DNA of 64,000 nucleotides, from assembly GCA_008933995.1 (NCBI GenBank), contig WARS01000016.1, positions 5,990,215 through 6,054,214 on the forward strand, read 5' to 3'. Below are positions 25,332 to 37,513 of this stretch, piece after piece (the first letter of the stretch is position 1; each line of letters opens with the position of its first letter). The position numbers and the translations under genes are program-made. The notes below the pieces were generated by a model. It searched no databases and had not been told where the DNA came from. It worked only from the letters and a program-made list of their open reading frames with translations. The stretch is from Datnioides undecimradiatus. Lineage: Eukaryota > Chordata > Actinopteri > Lobotiformes > Datnioididae.

Positions 25332-27457
25332 CTTTCCACTAAGAGCTGCTCCAATCAATATTTTTTCTAATCAATGATTCTGATTTAAGCATAAAGGTGA
25401 GAGATGTATCACTCTACAGTTCCCCTCAGCTGTGCAGAGAGTTTTAGCATCTTTCAGCTCATTGTTTTGGTCCTGTGGTCCGCAGCTTCACTGTTTTGGT
25501 TCACTCTCGCTGCTCTTGTCAACCTCGTCTCCAGCTGCAGCAGACAGATGTTTTCAGCCAAAGAGGGGAAGAAAAAAAAAAAAAAAGCTTGGATAAACCC
25601 ATCGCACAATTTCTGCCCAACACTAAACAGCAGACAGACAAAGTTAGCAACTAGCTGCTGAGCACGGAGGCACGACTAAAGTATCTCCCTCAGGAGCTGA
25701 TACGGACCAGAATGGTAGAGCTAAAACTGGAGTGCTGCTCTGCGTCTGCTGGATGTGTAAATAAACAAAACATTCACCATAACAACTGTATAAATTTATG
25801 TACAGCTTGTTGTGCAAAAGTAATTAATTGGCACGGCTTTATGCTCTGATGGCGCCTAAACTTCAGCCCATAATAGTTCAAATGTTTTTGATTGGCACTA
25901 TTTTGTTAATAATCTTAGTTCGAACACACTAATATTAAAAATACTGTTACAAAAAGTCATTTAACACTGGGTCCACTATGGTTCAGCTGCTTCCAGTGCA
26001 AAGCAGTCGGTAGGTTTCAAACCTCGCACTGAAAGCAGCGTGGACAACACTGTACCTGCCTTCTTTCTTTAATTTGATCCACTGTGGCGTTCACTCCCCT
26101 CACTGTGGAATTTCACAGGTCTGAGAACAGGGCACAGCTGCCGCAGCAGCCGCAGTACCGCCACATTTACCTCTGTTTTGAGTTCTCTTGTGTAACCCAG
26201 TGTGTACAGAGTGTCTCTGTGTTGAATGAAAGTACCCTCTGACCCTTGCACAGCTTTGGAAATAAAATCCTGAGAAAAAGCAGAGTGTAAATGACGTTGG
26301 TCAACAGTTCGCTGAGTGGACCTTGACCTTGCCTTCCCAGCCCTTCCAGTAGGGAGACTATCCCAGGGTTAAGTTGCGCCACACTTCCATGCATGCCTGT
26401 TGTAATCGCCAACAGATGTTAGGATTGTTTGTGCTTTCAAACAGCACCGTGTGTAATGACGAAAGGGGTCACAGTTCGTCAGTCACAGCTATACCGAAAC
26501 CAGCTGGTGCATCAAAACAAACAGAGGCTGGCAGCAGAGAGGAAACTGGAAGGTCTGGGCCCAAGTCTGCGTTGCGTTAGCGTTATCATGTGAAAGCCGT
26601 GTGTGTAATGGGTTAGTTGTAATGCCACAAGCGAACAGATAGTTATTATGTGTATTCACAATAGGAGAGTCGATCAGGTTGTATTCACACCTGCGGGAAA
26701 GTTGCCTAATAATGAACTGCTCACGCTGTGACACATTGCTGCTGGTTGTGACACAGTGACTGTTGTGATTTAGTCATCACTGACAAACAAACTCTCGAGG
26801 TTCCCACAAGGGCAAGGCAGAAAATATTAACAATGAGTGGAGCTGATGTGCGGTCACGGATTATAATCCATTTACATTTGGGTGGATGTCTAAAAAACAA
26901 CATTTAAAAGCCGAGTAATTAAAACAAATCCCGCATTTCTGGGCATATTATTACAATAAAGGTTAGCAGGAGAGCTCCCTGATTGGGGGGATGAATGACA
27001 AGCAACTAAATGAAATGAACTAAATAAAATCTGCATGTGCTCATGAATCAGACATGTAAATGTAAAACACACTCACCACGCAGTTGATCTATGCATGTTT
27101 AGATTCCTCTGTTGTTCCACCTAAAAAAGAAACATGATGTTTGACTCGTGTTTTCACTGATGACCAAAAACTAACTTTTAAAGGCAAGTAAAGTCTACAA
27201 ATATACAATTTATTTATTTATATATTTTAAAAAAAGTCTATTTAATAAGCTGACGGTAGGTGTTTTGGGCTCTGTCCGTGTGTTCTCCACGTCTTGTGCG
27301 GCAGTGATAACAATTAGAGCAGCAGCGACCTCTGCTGGATGAACTCGTCAGACTAACCTGTTAAAAATGTCCGGTTTCCCCGTCTCGCTTTGTTTTGTTA
27401 GTTTAATATCAGAACAAATGATGCAACGGGGAACATCATCATTTCACTTCCCAGCAA
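25332..27457. other. Gene-free stretch, nothing recognised
   Basis: About 2.1 kb between two hAT-like MITE copies. Open frames are at most about 85 codons and resemble nothing known to me. An A15 tract near 25572-25586 is the only evident low-complexity feature. Confidence 0.5.
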
Positions 27458-27760
27458 CAATGGTGGGAGTTAACTAAATACCTTTACTCGGGTTCTGTGC
27501 AGCTTTGAGATACTTGCACTACACTTCTACTCCGCACCTCCACACTACAGAGGACAGTTTGTACGTTCGCTTTAGTTACTCATCACTCTGCAGATGAATA
27601 CAAAATATACTTGATAAATACAGTTTGATCAGCTCCTCAGCAGTAAAATCAGCTGCAACATTAAAGTGATAAGCACATCTCTCAGTGATTGCTTTGTAAT
27701 GGAGTAATCTGATATATATTTGTAACAGGCCATTCTGCATCAAAAGGACTTTTAATTTAC
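27458..27760. mobile_element. hAT-like MITE, copy 3, 3' of TMEM154
   Basis: Starts CAATGGTGGGAG, close to CAGTGGTGGAAG. It continues with the family blocks AAATACCTTTACTCGGG, ACTTCTACTCCGC and AACAGGCCATTCTGCATC followed by AAAAGGACTTTTA. The right end is not preserved as a clear inverted repeat. It sits immediately downstream of the TMEM154 coding end and could form part of that gene's 3' untranslated region. Confidence 0.6.
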
Positions 27761-27779
27761 CCTCACTTATTCTTAGGTC

Positions 27780-27997
27780 TTAGGTCTCACTTATTCTTAA
27801 AATGAAAACACATTTGTAAAGCAACATGAGTAAAAAACTAAATGTAAATGAATGCAAAATGTAAACAAAATGAACTGTAAGTGTCTGACTAACATCTGTC
27901 AAGAATGACTGATTATAACAGATAACACTGCAGGGAGCGTTGCTGCGTGTTTCAGCAAACTGCAGCGTTGGACATGGGTAATGAACAGCCGCCGGGC
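27780..27997 (-). CDS. Tentative last coding exon of TMEM154
   Basis: The preceding exon ends in phase 1, so an 8th exon is needed. A good acceptor (GGTTTCTCTCTGAG) precedes 27997 and opens a frame that gives PTLQFAETRSN soon after the junction. This is similar in position and pattern to the PTLKEEKESN stretch I recall near the human C-terminus. The frame then runs on for about 50 residues of hydrophobic, non-conserved sequence to a TAA at 27780-27782, longer than the family normally has. A frame error or an extra splice is therefore possible. An alternative acceptor near 28047 would give a stop after about a dozen residues. Confidence 0.3.
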
Positions 27998-28119
27998 CTC
28001 AGAGAGAAACCAACCGTCCCCTCTAAGTCTGAGCAGGTTTTTGTGGAACATATCCTCGCGCTGTCTCACACTCGCAGGTTTTTTTTTTTGAGATCTTAGC
28101 TTTATTTTAAGACGCTTAC

Positions 28120-31100
28120 CGTCCTTTTTCATCCATTGATCCAACTCCTCCATTTCCAGCTCCAGCACGGAGGGCACGTCTTCTTCAAACATGGGCCTGC
28201 GGGGTGCGAAACAACGTGCTCACATCAGACACAAAAAAACATCACATGCGCTCGTGTTACGCAACGTAGTGTGACTCGTGAAAAACTGCGTTCAGGGAGT
28301 GTAAAACACGCGCGAGACGCTTGGAAAGAAACTATTTCCAGCATCGACATCACCATCAACCCTGAATGTTCGATGCAATGCGTTCGATGCGTGTTTGCTG
28401 CCCGTGTTTGAACCTGTGGATTAGCTTACACAGCATTGTTGGGCCACCTGAGTTTTACTCTTTCATGCTCTTACCCTTTACTTTTACCATTACTTCCTGT
28501 GTGACGCCTCACATGATGGACCATTGGTTGGTGATGTTTTGTGTCTCTCTGCTGTCTCCTGCCTCGCCGTTACCGTGCCAACTCATTTTTGGTTTTAACT
28601 CTAGTTTGTGGTGTTTCCTCTGATCTGTGATCCCATTTATTCGTTGTGCTTGACCCCACTCTGCGTTCACAGTTTGCCTCCGGTTAAGACTTCCATAGAC
28701 TCATGAACCTTTAGAGTAACTGTTTTATTGTTTTGCTGTCTGCATGGCGACGATAAAACAGCCTAGGGTGACAGATATCTAACCAGAAGATACAACTTCT
28801 ACATAACTCCCATTCTCTCATGCACATGGGACTCAAACTCCTTCTTTTCAAACAGGAAATTACACGTTAAGCTCAAACTCTTACTCAGCTCCGGGCAGTA
28901 AAGTGCAGTGAATTTCTCCCTAATGAATCGTTGCACACAGTGACCGATATTCAACCGTTTCGCACAGGCAGTTTTAGAAATGAGAACGAATATCTCAGAA
29001 CTCACATTGGCACCTTCTCCGTGCTGGATCCATCCAAATACGGATCCTCCTTTCTGAGCTCTGTGGGACGAGAACGCGGTTCAGTCATCTTTATTATATG
29101 TAGTTACATACACAACAAACATGAAAAACAGAAGCTAAAGGTATTTTCATGGTATTTTAGCACACTCCAAAAGATGTAATATTATTATTTAAGTTTTAGT
29201 TTCCATCTTTTAGTGTTTTTACTGTGAAAGCACTAGTTTCAGTTTTAAGGGCTTATTTTTGTGTGAACTGGCCCTTTACAGTGTTCTCTCGAGTCACGGA
29301 CCTACCTTGAATTCTTGCCTTGTTGTTCCACCTGCGGTTAATGAAGATACCGCACACTATCATGCCGATGATGACCACCACCAGCACCACAGGGATCAGG
29401 ATGATGGTGGGATTCAAATCCTCGTCCGGCTCCGCTGTGGTATTTGTATCCGTATAGCCGGAACCATCGGACTCATCTGAAAAGTCATCAGTTTTTAGAT
29501 TTGCCACTCATACTCAATACAGTATTTTTCATATCCTCCTCAGTCATAAAGCCTCATTTGCAATCATCTGCAGATTAGTCCTGGGGGGTGGGACATACCT
29601 GCAGCTTCAGTGGTGTGACCTGATCCAGGCTCGTTTTCTATGGTGCTAACTGGAAACAGAAGAAGAGATTTTTATAATTAAGAGCTAATTAAGAGATTTT
29701 TCTGAAATCTTCCCGACTTCCCTCTCTCCCATACATCGTGCTGAGAAGTGACATGAAACTGCCACAGGAAATCAGCTGCTGAACAACAGTGACTCGTTTG
29801 TGAAACACACTTGCTAAAAGAGGTGATTCATCAACGTGGAGAGGAAAATCTGTTGTGGACTGACTTTCAGCTGTGGGGGTCAGGTCTGCTGGTGGGGTGG
29901 GGTCGGGTTCCACTGAGATTGCTTCTGCGAACAGACAGAGAGAAGCGCATCATCATGAGACCAACGCCCACAGCGAGGAACACTACCCCAATTTTTGGAA
30001 GTGCAAGTTGATTGTGCATAAATGGCCAAAAGTATGTGGACATTCAAACATTTCACCTATATGTGAAAGCTTAAATTCAAAACCACAGACATAATGTAAC
30101 TGTCATATTTATACATTTGACAGATTGTTCATACATTCTTAGAAAGTTACTACAGCTTAAGGCTGGTTCATTAAAATACTTCAATACAGGCCCTGCGTTT
30201 TACATTCCTACATACATACAAAAGTATTATTAGATTATTGTTATTAGATTAATTTACTGGAAGGAAGTCATTGAAATTAAAGTGCCTCTGACTGCAATAC
30301 GATAAATGACATTATTCATACTGATGCAATAACTCATTAGAGGCACATTGCTGTCGTAACTGGTTGACACGGAACTACTTTAAACTTAATATATGTGCTT
30401 TATACATAGTTTGGTTTCTTAGTCCAGTGGATCACAACATGGGCCGAGTCCCTGAGATGATGCGGGACGACAAAATAACTTTGCTACACAAATTTGTATT
30501 TTTCTTCTTTTTTTCATGTGAAACCTGACCATAGAGAGGGACTATGGGGAAGTGCAATCTACTCAGTGATGTCTGAAAGGTGACAAAGAGTCCAAATCAC
30601 ATGCTAAAAGGGTCACAAGCCAATAAGGATGTGATCCACTGGTGTAATCCAACTGTTTGTTATATTTCAGAACGGCGTCTGTTTACGCAACATCTTTAAC
30701 CTAAGCGTGTCAAAACTGTACTGAATTCATCACTGTTAAAAAGGCACTTTGCTGAAATAAAATATAAAGTATAATACTGAAATATGGCCCAAACAGGTGA
30801 AGGTGGTGTTGATGGTGGGACTTGGACGCATGACTTCAGTGTTTCCTGCGTGCAGGTCAGCGAGTGTCTCCCACAACAATCTTGGAAAACCATTTCTTTG
30901 GAAACAAGTTGAAACATGACAGGATCTTTCCCCAGGCAGCTGCCACAAAGATGGACCAACGCTGTAGTATCGAACAGCCCTGTGCTGAACCATCCTCTCT
31001 ACCTGCTCACGTACTGTGTAAGTGTAGAAATCAATCCAAACACGAGCCGAGACAGAGAATGGTGACACTCTGCACAGTCCTGGACTGGAAACTGCACATA

Positions 31101-32214
31101 CTTTTTACTTTTTTTTGGTGAATGATTATTGTTCCTGGGATTCATTTTCATTACTCGCGTCTCACCTGACGTCTCTGCATCCTCTCCCCCCTCCGGTTCT
31201 GAGTCAGTAGCCACCTCTTCTCCTGTCCCAGCCTCTGCGTCTGCATCAAAGTATTCACATGACACTGCAATTCAACACTTGTCGTTGCTTTCGGTCCAAG
31301 GCACTGTGCTATCACTGCAAAGCAGGTGAAAAGGTCAAACTCCAAAGGAAACGCACGCAGCATCTATAGATTCAAAATGAAACCGGTGTGTGAAAGTAGA
31401 CAGTTACATCTGGGCAGGTGGGGGTGGAGGTATCATGAGCCTACGGTTGCTCTAACGACACCTGCAGTGGAGCAGAAAAGCTCTCGGTATCACCTCAGAC
31501 AGGAACTTAAGACTTCTGTTAACGTGATTTCAAGTTACAAAAATACAAACTGTCGCAAAAGTTCACCTAGTGGACAGGGAGGAGTCGGTGGAGGTGTTTG
31601 ACGCTGTTGAGCAACGTCTTCCCGACAGAGCTTGGTCATGTTGAACAAGATTTCCCTTTGTGAGAAAACGCTTTGCTTGCTCAAGACAATATTTTAAACA
31701 AAAGAGGAGCGATTATGAAATACTACAAGCTATGGCGTGGACCGTGCTATTTTAAAAGTTAACTTAAGCCGGTCTCGGCTTTATGAATCTGAGAAAACCA
31801 TTAAAATGTTCTGAATATGGCATCGTTTTGTGTCACGTTTACATTATACAGAAATGTTAGAACTTTGGGTCCTCAAGTTGTGTTCTTTAATCTATAAGCT
31901 CTAATTCTCTATGATTAAAAAAGCCCTTAAATGTTCTCAGTAGATCAGTACATGAAATAAACTTCCTTTGATTCCAGTCAATAAGGCGCTCGCACAATCA
32001 CAAAGCGAGAAATGTAAACTGAAGCACAGCAGAGTGAGCAGGGAGGAGACGGGAACGTGAAAAGAGCCACTGCGTCTTAATACGGAGAGTTCAAAACAAC
32101 AAATCCTTCTGTCCTACCTGTCCCAGTTAGAGAGCTCAGCAGCAGCAACAGGAGAAGAAGATGAGGGGTCTTCACCCGGGGGCCTCTCATGCTACCAGGC
32201 CAAGGAGCAGACAT
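28120..32214 (-). CDS. tmem154: TMEM154, transmembrane protein 154 (coding exons 1-7)
   Basis: A type I single-pass membrane protein of unknown molecular function. Exons on the minus strand: 32118-32214, 31166-31264, 29811-29924, 29599-29649, 29306-29476, 29006-29060 and 28120-28196, all with GT/AG ends and matching phases, giving about 221 residues. Exon 1 encodes a signal peptide (eight-Leu core; a second in-frame ATG is at 32190). Exons 2-5 encode an acidic Ser/Thr/Gly-rich ectodomain (EEVATDSEPEGGEDAE; DESDGSGY). A transmembrane helix follows at about residues 145-166 (PVVLVVVIIGMIVCGIF), then Arg-Arg-Trp. The cytosolic tail carries the family's hallmark, KVPMFEEDVPSVLELEMEEL then DQWM, which corresponds to the human VPIFEEDTPSVMEIEMEELD. 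This tail match is the basis of the call. Only the last exon is unsettled. Confidence 0.9.
30017..30200. mobile_element. Remnant of Tc1/mariner-type MITE
   Basis: TGGCCAAAAGTATGTGGACA at about 30022 is the terminal sequence of a very common fish element whose other end reads as its inverse. The interior CACCTATATGTGAAAGCTT and TTTGACAGATTGTTCA blocks fit. The opposite inverted repeat is not present, so this is a truncated copy. It lies in the TMEM154 intron between coding exons 2 and 3. Confidence 0.5.
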
Positions 32215-33049
32215 AGTGCCATTGTGTGCCCACTTCCTTCTCTACAGTTACAGCATCACACTTCCTGATCTGACTTAACATGTTAAATGGAAGGAAAAGA
32301 AGAAAAAAAAAGAGAGAGAGACATACACACACACAGAGAGAGTAAGACACACACCCTCAGACTCACTCAGATAACTCACTCGGATGTGATGCAATCATCT
32401 GTGTGCTTGTCACCACAAGTCGGACGGCTCCTCGGCTGCAGCGCAATCACATTCCTGCCGGTTAGGTATGCAGCCCTACAGAGTGAGGGGGAAGCTGAAC
32501 AAACTTGGAGAAAAAGCAAAAAAAAAAACACCAAAAAACAAAAAGCAAGTATTTGTACGAGCTCAGTGAGTGCCAGCTGGTCGGGGATCTCTGGACAAAG
32601 AATTGTGAATGCGTGTCTGGCTGCTGCTTAAAATAACTGCACATTTACATGCTGTTTGTTTGTTGGTCGGTTTCTCGATACGAGCTCGGGCAGGATCATC
32701 AGTCGCTCCACTGTTGTCAAATAGCGATCATGAACGCGAGGGTCATGCTTTCATGATTATCTATGGGCTGGAGGCCTACTTTAAAAAAGGACTGTGCAAG
32801 AAACACGGCAGAGGCAGGTTTTAACGTGACCGCTGGGATTTGTGCTTTTTTTTTTTTTTATCAACTGTGATTTTATATTCATGCTTCACAAATGGCATCA
32901 AAAACATGTTTTATGCTACTTCCTCTGCAAGCTGTTGGTCACTTCTCAAAAGCCTTGAGTAGAAAAAGAAAGTTAGGTAATATTTTATTATTCTTGCACA
33001 AGATATTATGAGGCTGGAGGTTAAAGTAACCCAGGAAGAGATACAGCTT

Positions 33050-33200
33050 TAATAATAATAACACGCTTCATGGACATGAGGTCTACAACAAGATTAACAA
33101 AGGCGTGCTGACGTGCACACAAAGCTAACATGCTGATGCTTGGCTGGTTCACTGTGTCCGTTTAGCACTTTAGCATGCTAACTGTTGTGGCTTAGCACCA
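33050..33200. repeat. TTAGCATGCTAAC-type dispersed repeat fragment
   Basis: The stretch contains AGGTCTACAACAAGATTAAC, AAAGCTAACATGCTGATGC and CACTTTAGCATGCTAACTG. This phrase set recurs widely in introns and intergenic DNA of spiny-rayed fish. No coding capacity and no clear ends. Confidence 0.45.
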
Positions 33201-33214
33201 GGGGTGTGTCCAGA

Positions 33215-33215
<1 letters not shown>

Positions 33216-33270
<55 letters not shown>
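33216..33270. repeat. (CA)n microsatellite
   Basis: Perfect alternating CA from 33216 to 33264, then one G interruption and further CA. Confidence 0.95.
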
Positions 33271-33271
<1 letters not shown>

Positions 33272-34113
33272 TATATGCACATGTCAGAATATACCATAAC
33301 AGAATCTTATAAATTCTTGTGATCCTGTGTTTAAAAAAATGTATTTAATAGATAAATAGTCAACTCCTTGCACAAAACAACAGATACACCATGCAAATAA
33401 TTAATATTAATAAAGCAACTAACTATAACTTCTTTCCATATGGTGTTTTTATCAGAAACGCGCATCGAGGTGATTTATATCTCAGAGCTGTTTCTTTACT
33501 GACAGAGTCCGTATAGTAGCTGTTCTGGCACTTTCAGTCATGTATACTTCCTTTGCTAAGTGGAAAGGGTCGGGGTCAGCATGAGTTCATCCACCACAGA
33601 TTAATACGATTCTTAAACTCACATCAAAATTCAAGCTAACCAGCCCTGTTCTCTTCTACATACACTGAGTTATTTGCAATGACTATGAATCAAATGGTGA
33701 AAACTTTAACATGACACACCTCTACATACGTAGAGTCATAAAGATTTAAAAAAAAAAAAACTGATTATGTGACAACAACTTAAAATGAAGACGTGGTCAA
33801 ATACAGCCCTGGAACATTTGGCTCACTCAGAACGGACCAAAACAAGCGGATGATGTTTTTCTGAAGAATCCCTCTTTTGTAATAAGACTCGTCTGTGGCC
33901 GAGAAGACAGCTCACAGCGCGTGAGTTCAGCATCCATGATGGCTGCTGCATCAAAAGACTCTGTTTGTCTGTCTGACTCATATCATCTGAGTCACTCTGC
34001 TGGGTGGGACTCACTTCAGTCAGCACTCACTTGCTTTTCTAGTCAGAGTTTGATCAGTGCTGCTTCAGGACGTTTTCAGTATTTTAATTAGAATGGTGAT
34101 GGCTGTTTCTCAC

Positions 34114-34245
34114 CAGTGGAGAAGTAATTAAGTACATTTACTCAGGTACTGTAACTTCAAGGTGATTGTTCTTAATATGAGTATTTCCATTTTATGCTAC
34201 TTTAAACTTCTTCTCCACTACAGTTCAGAGAGAAGTGTTCATATC
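34114..34245. mobile_element. hAT-like MITE, copy 4 (5' fragment)
   Basis: CAGTGGAGAAGTAATTAAG followed by TACATTTACTCAGGTACTG and GAGTATTTCCATTTTATGC reproduces the left half of the family seen at 9.9, 24.9 and 27.5 kb. The right half is missing. Confidence 0.6.
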
Positions 34246-35499
34246 TCAGTGTTAGCAAGTTACCATTTGCATAGGGTGTCAAGGCACCTTGTCAAATGTT
34301 TCATGAGTTTTCACACTTAAATTATTGTTTTATTAAATTATTGTATATGTGAATTGTACTTTGTATATACTTACTGGTATTTTGTTGAACTCAAAAACCT
34401 AATAAAGAACTTGTAAAATAAAAAAAAAATTGTTTTTGTTATATACAATTTGGCCCAACGTGGTAAAAATACCGAATTCCAAAAGGAGAAAAGGAGAAAA
34501 GCCAAAGAGCAAGAAAATTCAACCACTGATCTCTGTAAAAGCTGTCAAATGCTGCTTGCACAGTGACACATACGCACAAACAATGGTGTCATATCAGATT
34601 AGTTGCAGGGCTCATTTGTTTGCAGCACAAATATGCTTTCCTGCTTCTGTCTGTATCATTTACGAGTTCTTAAGAAATCGGAAATCTCTGCAAACACGCT
34701 ATATTTCCTGTTACACAAAGGAAATGCAAAGACATATGTGTTTATGACCAAAGGTGCTTAGGCACCTGAACCACAAACAAGTGCATGTGGGTTGAACATC
34801 TAAGCCCACAACCACAAGTATTAGTCTCCTGTAATGGTCTCCACACAGGTGGGAAGGCTTATGTTGGGCGATCATCTTTCAGTTCATCTCAGAGACAAGT
34901 CAAGTGCTTTCACATCAAACTCAGAAATTTCCCTTTGGACCTTGTGCACCTGAGTATTGTTTCAAGCACTATTTTATCTTAAATGTCATCTGAGGGGACT
35001 CCAACAAACTATGAAAAACAGCCCCAGGGCACAAGGATCCGAAAGCATGCGTGACGGTATGTGTTATTTCTGGCCACAAAATACGTCCTCAGATTGTTAT
35101 TTTAGTTGGAGAAGTTGAAAGACGTTGTCTCATCCCAGGTAATAACTCTGACCTTACAGGAAAATCAACGTAATCTTGTACGTGACTCCTTTTTAAATGA
35201 CAGTGTTTAAAGCAGACTGGGGCTTGTTACCCTGGTCTCGTATCTGATCTTTTTATCATGTGAACCAAGCAAAGCCTGAGGTGCTGGAGGAACCTGACTG
35301 GTCTCGACTGGTCCCACTGAAGCTGCTTTGGTTAGACAGACAGAGAAGGCAGATAAATAAATAATGCTAATAATGCTAAATAATGCTTTGACTGGATCCA
35401 GTTAAACAACTGTTTTACATTTTTATTTAAATATTTTACTAACCTATACAAAATATGAATTTAACCACTGAATCTGTTGTGAACTTGAACAGGAACAGA

Positions 35500-35602
35500 G
35501 TGAATTTCTCCGCGACACATCCGGACAGATTTTGATGACGGAACCATCCGCTTCCGGTCCAGTTGTCAACAGAGGCACCACGCGCGTTTCCACCCGGTTA
35601 AA
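35500..35602 (+). promoter_or_regulatory. TMA16 core promoter and 5' untranslated region
   Basis: The 100 bases before the TMA16 ATG are CG-rich and TATA-less. They carry an ETS-type site (CTTCCGG, 35551-35557) and a CRE-like half site (TGATGACGGAA, about 35533-35543). This is the usual make-up of a housekeeping promoter for a ribosome-assembly gene. The transcription start is not visible. Confidence 0.5.
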
Positions 35603-37307
35603 ATGGTGAGCAGGTGGCATTTCGGTGTGACATTAATGATTATGGTTGTTTTAATCAGCAGGCAAATGATTTTAACGTCGAAAGCGGTTCGCGTTTGTTT
35701 TCGGGTCTGTTTTTCAGCCGAAGGCGCAGAAAGGAAAGCCCGCGGAGAAAGTCGTGCACCCGTACAGCAGGAAAGCTGCTTACCTGGCCCGAGAGGAAAT
35801 CCGACTGAAAAGGAAAGAAAGGTGCGTGGACGATAAAACGGGTGGAGCGCGTTTATCATGTGTCCGACATGTGTCAGTCTGCAGGGTGTGCTTCACAAAC
35901 AGCAGCACACGGACGCTCTTTACAGTATGTGAGCCTCTGCCACTAAAAGCAGAGTTTTGATGGACTTTGCCCAAGTAAATGCTGTTACTTTATATGAAAT
36001 GTAGTTATTAGTTTATGGGATAGGTTGGATTCGATATTATTAGATAGTTTAAAAGCTTTGGGCCTCTTGTCACATGTCAGTTGTCTAACAGTTCATTTCC
36101 TCGCTGAACTGTTTATTTTCAGACTGCTTGGATTCAATCTGGTAAAGTTTCATTCATAAGTCTGTCAGACAGGAAGGGAGACCTGGTCTTTTACAAAATA
36201 AATGAATTCATAACTAAATGTTATTGATAAAGGCCTTTGCTCAGTGACACAGGAGTCTTCATTAAACATTGCTTTGCACGCACAGTTGTGGGCACTGTTT
36301 GCTTTTGTTGAACTGATTTCTCTGACGCCGCAGGCAGAAGAACGACAAAGCAACACGCCTGAGCAACATCGGTGAGTTGGCTCAGTCGCTCACATCATAC
36401 ACAACTCGCTGCGAGAATCAAATCTCACGTCTCTCTGTCTGCCTCTCGACTCTCAGGTGAGAAGCTGTTGTGGTTTCAGGGACAGCTGGATCCAGAAAAG
36501 GCCGCCTACACCAGGAAAGATGCCTGTGACGTCATCGAACGGTGTGTTGTTTTTTTTTTATTTTCTCATATTTTTAACTCTGAGTTGCATCAGAGGGTTT
36601 GCGATTTGTTTGCGCCTTTTGTTAGAGCAGCATTTCTCTTGCGGCACCTGAGCGTTTAGTGAGCTCGTGTGTTCTTCGCGCGTGTCCGTGCAGCTACCTC
36701 CAGAGGTTTGATTCCGAACTTGAGCAGATCGAGCTGATGAACGGCATCAAAGGTCGGCAGGGTCGTCTCCATGGCGCCAGAGAGGCCGTCATCAAACAGA
36801 CCATCGAGCGAGAGCGAGCCCAATATGAGGGCTCAGGATTTGGTGAGTCCTCATGTAAATACACACACACACGATACAAACATGCAGAGAGTAAATCCTC
36901 ATTAATCAAGTGTTTCGTCTTCTTCCCAGAAATCCCAGACATCATCAATGGCAAACATCTGAAAACGTTCAGGTGAGTGGATATGAGTTACAGCTTTAAC
37001 TTTCTGTGCTTCAGTTTGTTTTTAACAAGTTGAAGTTTGAAGAATTGAAGATATTAATATTATTCATAATAAAATCCCTCCTGATGATGTTGGATGACAC
37101 TTCTGGATCGTTGACATCTGCAGGGAGTGGAGCGGGGATCTGAAAAAGCTCCCAAATATCAAACTGCGGAAGGTGTCCAACAAAGGTTTGGATGCAAAGA
37201 ATGAAGACGAGGAGAAGCCTGACGCAGAAGACAAAGATAAGGACGGCGAAGACGACTTGGATGACGAGCCGCTGGATGACACGGTGCTGATGTCGGACTC
37301 TGACTGA
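35603..37307 (+). CDS. tma16: TMA16, translation machinery-associated protein 16 (complete)
   Basis: A nuclear assembly factor that binds pre-60S ribosomal particles. Coding exons: 35603-35605, 35718-35821, 36334-36371, 36457-36541, 36694-36842, 36930-36972 and 37124-37307. All junctions are GT/AG and in phase, and together give 201 residues, close to the human 203. The first exon contributes only the ATG. Recognised blocks include an N-terminal basic segment with [14 protein letters not shown], then [20 protein letters not shown], the [16 protein letters not shown] segment, [34 protein letters not shown] and [13 protein letters not shown], each close to the human protein. The C-terminal tail is Glu/Asp/Lys-rich, low complexity and ends in SDSD. 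The gene converges on MARCHF1. No frameshift or missing block was seen. Confidence 0.96.
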
Positions 37308-37337
37308 CTCAGACGAGCCTTCAGAAAAGACTTCATA

Positions 37338-37343
37338 ATTAAA
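37338..37343 (+). terminator. TMA16 poly(A) signal ATTAAA
   Basis: ATTAAA lies 31 bases after the TMA16 stop and is followed by a GT-rich GTGTGTGTTTGTTTATGTG downstream element. It is a credible cleavage signal giving a very short 3' untranslated region. Confidence 0.65.
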
Positions 37344-37507
37344 AGTGTGTGTGTTTGTTTATGTGGGAAATGCTGCCACTCCGTGACTGTCCAGGAGATG
37401 GCGCCAAACTCACAGAGATGGAAAACTAAAGCTTTCGTCCTTTTAAAGTCTTCTTGATGTTCAATGACTTCACACCAGCCTGTCGGGGGGGGGGTCTACA
37501 TTCATTG

Positions 37508-37513
37508 TTTATT
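37508..37513 (-). terminator. Possible distal MARCHF1 poly(A) signal
   Basis: AATAAA on the minus strand, about 1.15 kb beyond the MARCHF1 stop and about 165 bases from the TMA16 signal on the opposite strand. If used, the 3' untranslated region would contain the Harbinger-like MITE. Confidence 0.35.

Larger units (their letters stand above)
32215..35500. other. TMEM154-TMA16 intergenic region
   Basis: The first few hundred bases upstream of 32214 should contain the TMEM154 promoter and 5' untranslated region; I see no TATA box. The rest holds a (CA)n tract, a GTTAGC-type repeat fragment, a short hAT-like MITE piece and ordinary AT-rich DNA. A 105-codon frame at 34430-34747 has no recognisable features. 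Confidence 0.5.

Noticed and set aside
1..27000. Search for FBXW7 or ARFIP1 coding exons left of TMEM154
   Set aside because: No WD40, F-box or BAR-domain exon was recognised in any frame; the neighbour remains unknown.
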